A stretch of 64,000 bases of DNA from NCBI GenBank assembly GCA_016704895.1, contig JADIZG010000069.1, forward strand, positions 124,001 through 188,000, in the 5' to 3' direction. The position numbers were made by a program, and so were the translations under genes. Shown piece after piece: positions 63,690-64,000 of the stretch. The stretch comes from Betaproteobacteria bacterium. Lineage in GTDB: Bacteria > Pseudomonadota > Gammaproteobacteria > Burkholderiales > Casimicrobiaceae. The notes under the pieces are model-generated. The model did no database searches. It was not told where the DNA came from and was given only the letters and a program-made list of their open reading frames with translations. The stretch's first letter is position 1. Each line of letters begins with the position of its first letter.

Positions 63690-64000
63690 ATGGAGCAGGT
63701 GACCTACTCGACCCCGCTGGCACGCTCGTCGATGGCCTACGTCCTCGCGGGAGGACGCGGAAGCCGGCTGATGGAGCTCACCGACAGGCGCGCGAAGCCC
63801 GCGGTCTACTTCGGCGGCAAGTCGCGCATCATCGACTTCGCGCTGTCGAACGCCCTCAACTCGGGCATCCGGCGCATCGCGGTCGCGACCCAGTACAAGG
63901 CCCACAGCCTGATCCGCCACCTGCAGCGCGGCTGGAACTTCCTGCAGCCGGTGCGCAACGAGAGCTTCGACATCCTGCCGGCGAGCCAGCGCGTCGGGGA
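63690..64000 (+). CDS. glgC: Glucose-1-phosphate adenylyltransferase (5' part, cut by window end)
   Basis: The first 103 codons of ADP-glucose pyrophosphorylase, the committing step of bacterial glycogen synthesis. AYVLAGGRGSRLMELTDRRA is the nucleotide loop (G-G-R-G-x-R-L), followed by KPAVYFGGKSRIIDFALSNA, the second signature, and QYKAHSLIRHLQRGW. ATG 63690 is preceded by CAGGAGG. It lies 46 bases after glgB in the same direction. The C-terminal left-handed helix domain lies beyond the window. Confidence 0.96.
   Translation, partial: MEQVTYSTPLARSSMAYVLAGGRGSRLMELTDRRAKPAVYFGGKSRIIDFALSNALNSGIRRIAVATQYKAHSLIRHLQRGWNFLQPVRNESFDILPASQRVG

Overview
The window is GC-rich DNA (roughly 70% G+C by eye), densely packed with genes on both strands. 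It has no rRNA, no recognisable tRNA, no transposase and no CRISPR array. Gene order points to a betaproteobacterium, probably Burkholderiales or a close uncultured lineage. The evidence is an xseB-ispA-dxs-folE2 block, a pcnB-folK-dgk-panB-panC block, two Bug/TctC-type periplasmic binding proteins and several EamA exporters. It reads as core chromosome with some accessory catabolic and redox genes rather than as a mobile element.

Layout. 0-4.1 kb: mutL (cut by the window edge), a glutamine amidotransferase-like gene and a lipoprotein-type S9 peptidase. 4.1-10.1 kb (minus strand): a LytS/LytR-type two-component pair, folE2, dxs, ispA and xseB. 10.3-14.9 kb: a Rieske oxygenase behind a clear sigma-70 promoter, an EamA transporter, a sulfurtransferase, thpR and an SDR. 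15-20 kb: a probable acid-sugar or hydroxy-acid catabolic operon (enolase-superfamily enzyme fused in frame to an RraA-like aldolase, SDR, TctC binding protein) read divergently from a LysR regulator. 20-25.9 kb: aceA with a long structured leader, a beta-CASP nuclease-like hydrolase, a flavocytochrome c sulfide dehydrogenase pair and a c4-type cytochrome. 25.9-31.4 kb: clpA, clpS, a cold-shock gene, icd and an RluE-like pseudouridine synthase. 31.4-36.3 kb: pcnB, folK, a deoxynucleoside kinase, a wrecked panB, panC and a second TctC protein. 36.4-42.7 kb (minus): EamA, a YcaQ-like protein and an ABC export set (two FtsX-type permeases, ATPase, HlyD-like adaptor). 42.9-50.7 kb: a Fur-box-preceded FTR1 iron permease, EamA, alpha/beta hydrolase, small lipoprotein, dnaE and an MFS transporter. 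50.7-57.5 kb: acyl-CoA synthetase, an eight-haem cytochrome with TPRs, an SDR and a Tat-exported flavoprotein. 57.5-58.8 kb: a G-run-rich stretch without a credible gene. 58.8 kb to the end: glgP-glgB-glgC.

Two features colour every call. First, more than a dozen otherwise conserved genes carry single-base reading-frame breaks, far too many for real gene decay in housekeeping genes such as dxs-neighbouring folE2, glgP or panB. The sequence probably contains indel errors, so frameshifted genes are annotated here as single genes. Second, long homopolymer runs are all G on the + strand (14.9, 34.0 and 57.7-58.6 kb), and one replaces most of panB. These look like read or assembly artefacts.

The most interesting biology is the LysR-controlled fused enolase/RraA operon, the Tat-lipoprotein-like FccB with its monohaem cytochrome, the octahaem-TPR cytochrome, the Fur box before FTR1, the inverted repeat and hairpin-rich leader upstream of aceA, and a dispersed palindromic repeat that supplies the stop codon and last residues of two unrelated proteins.
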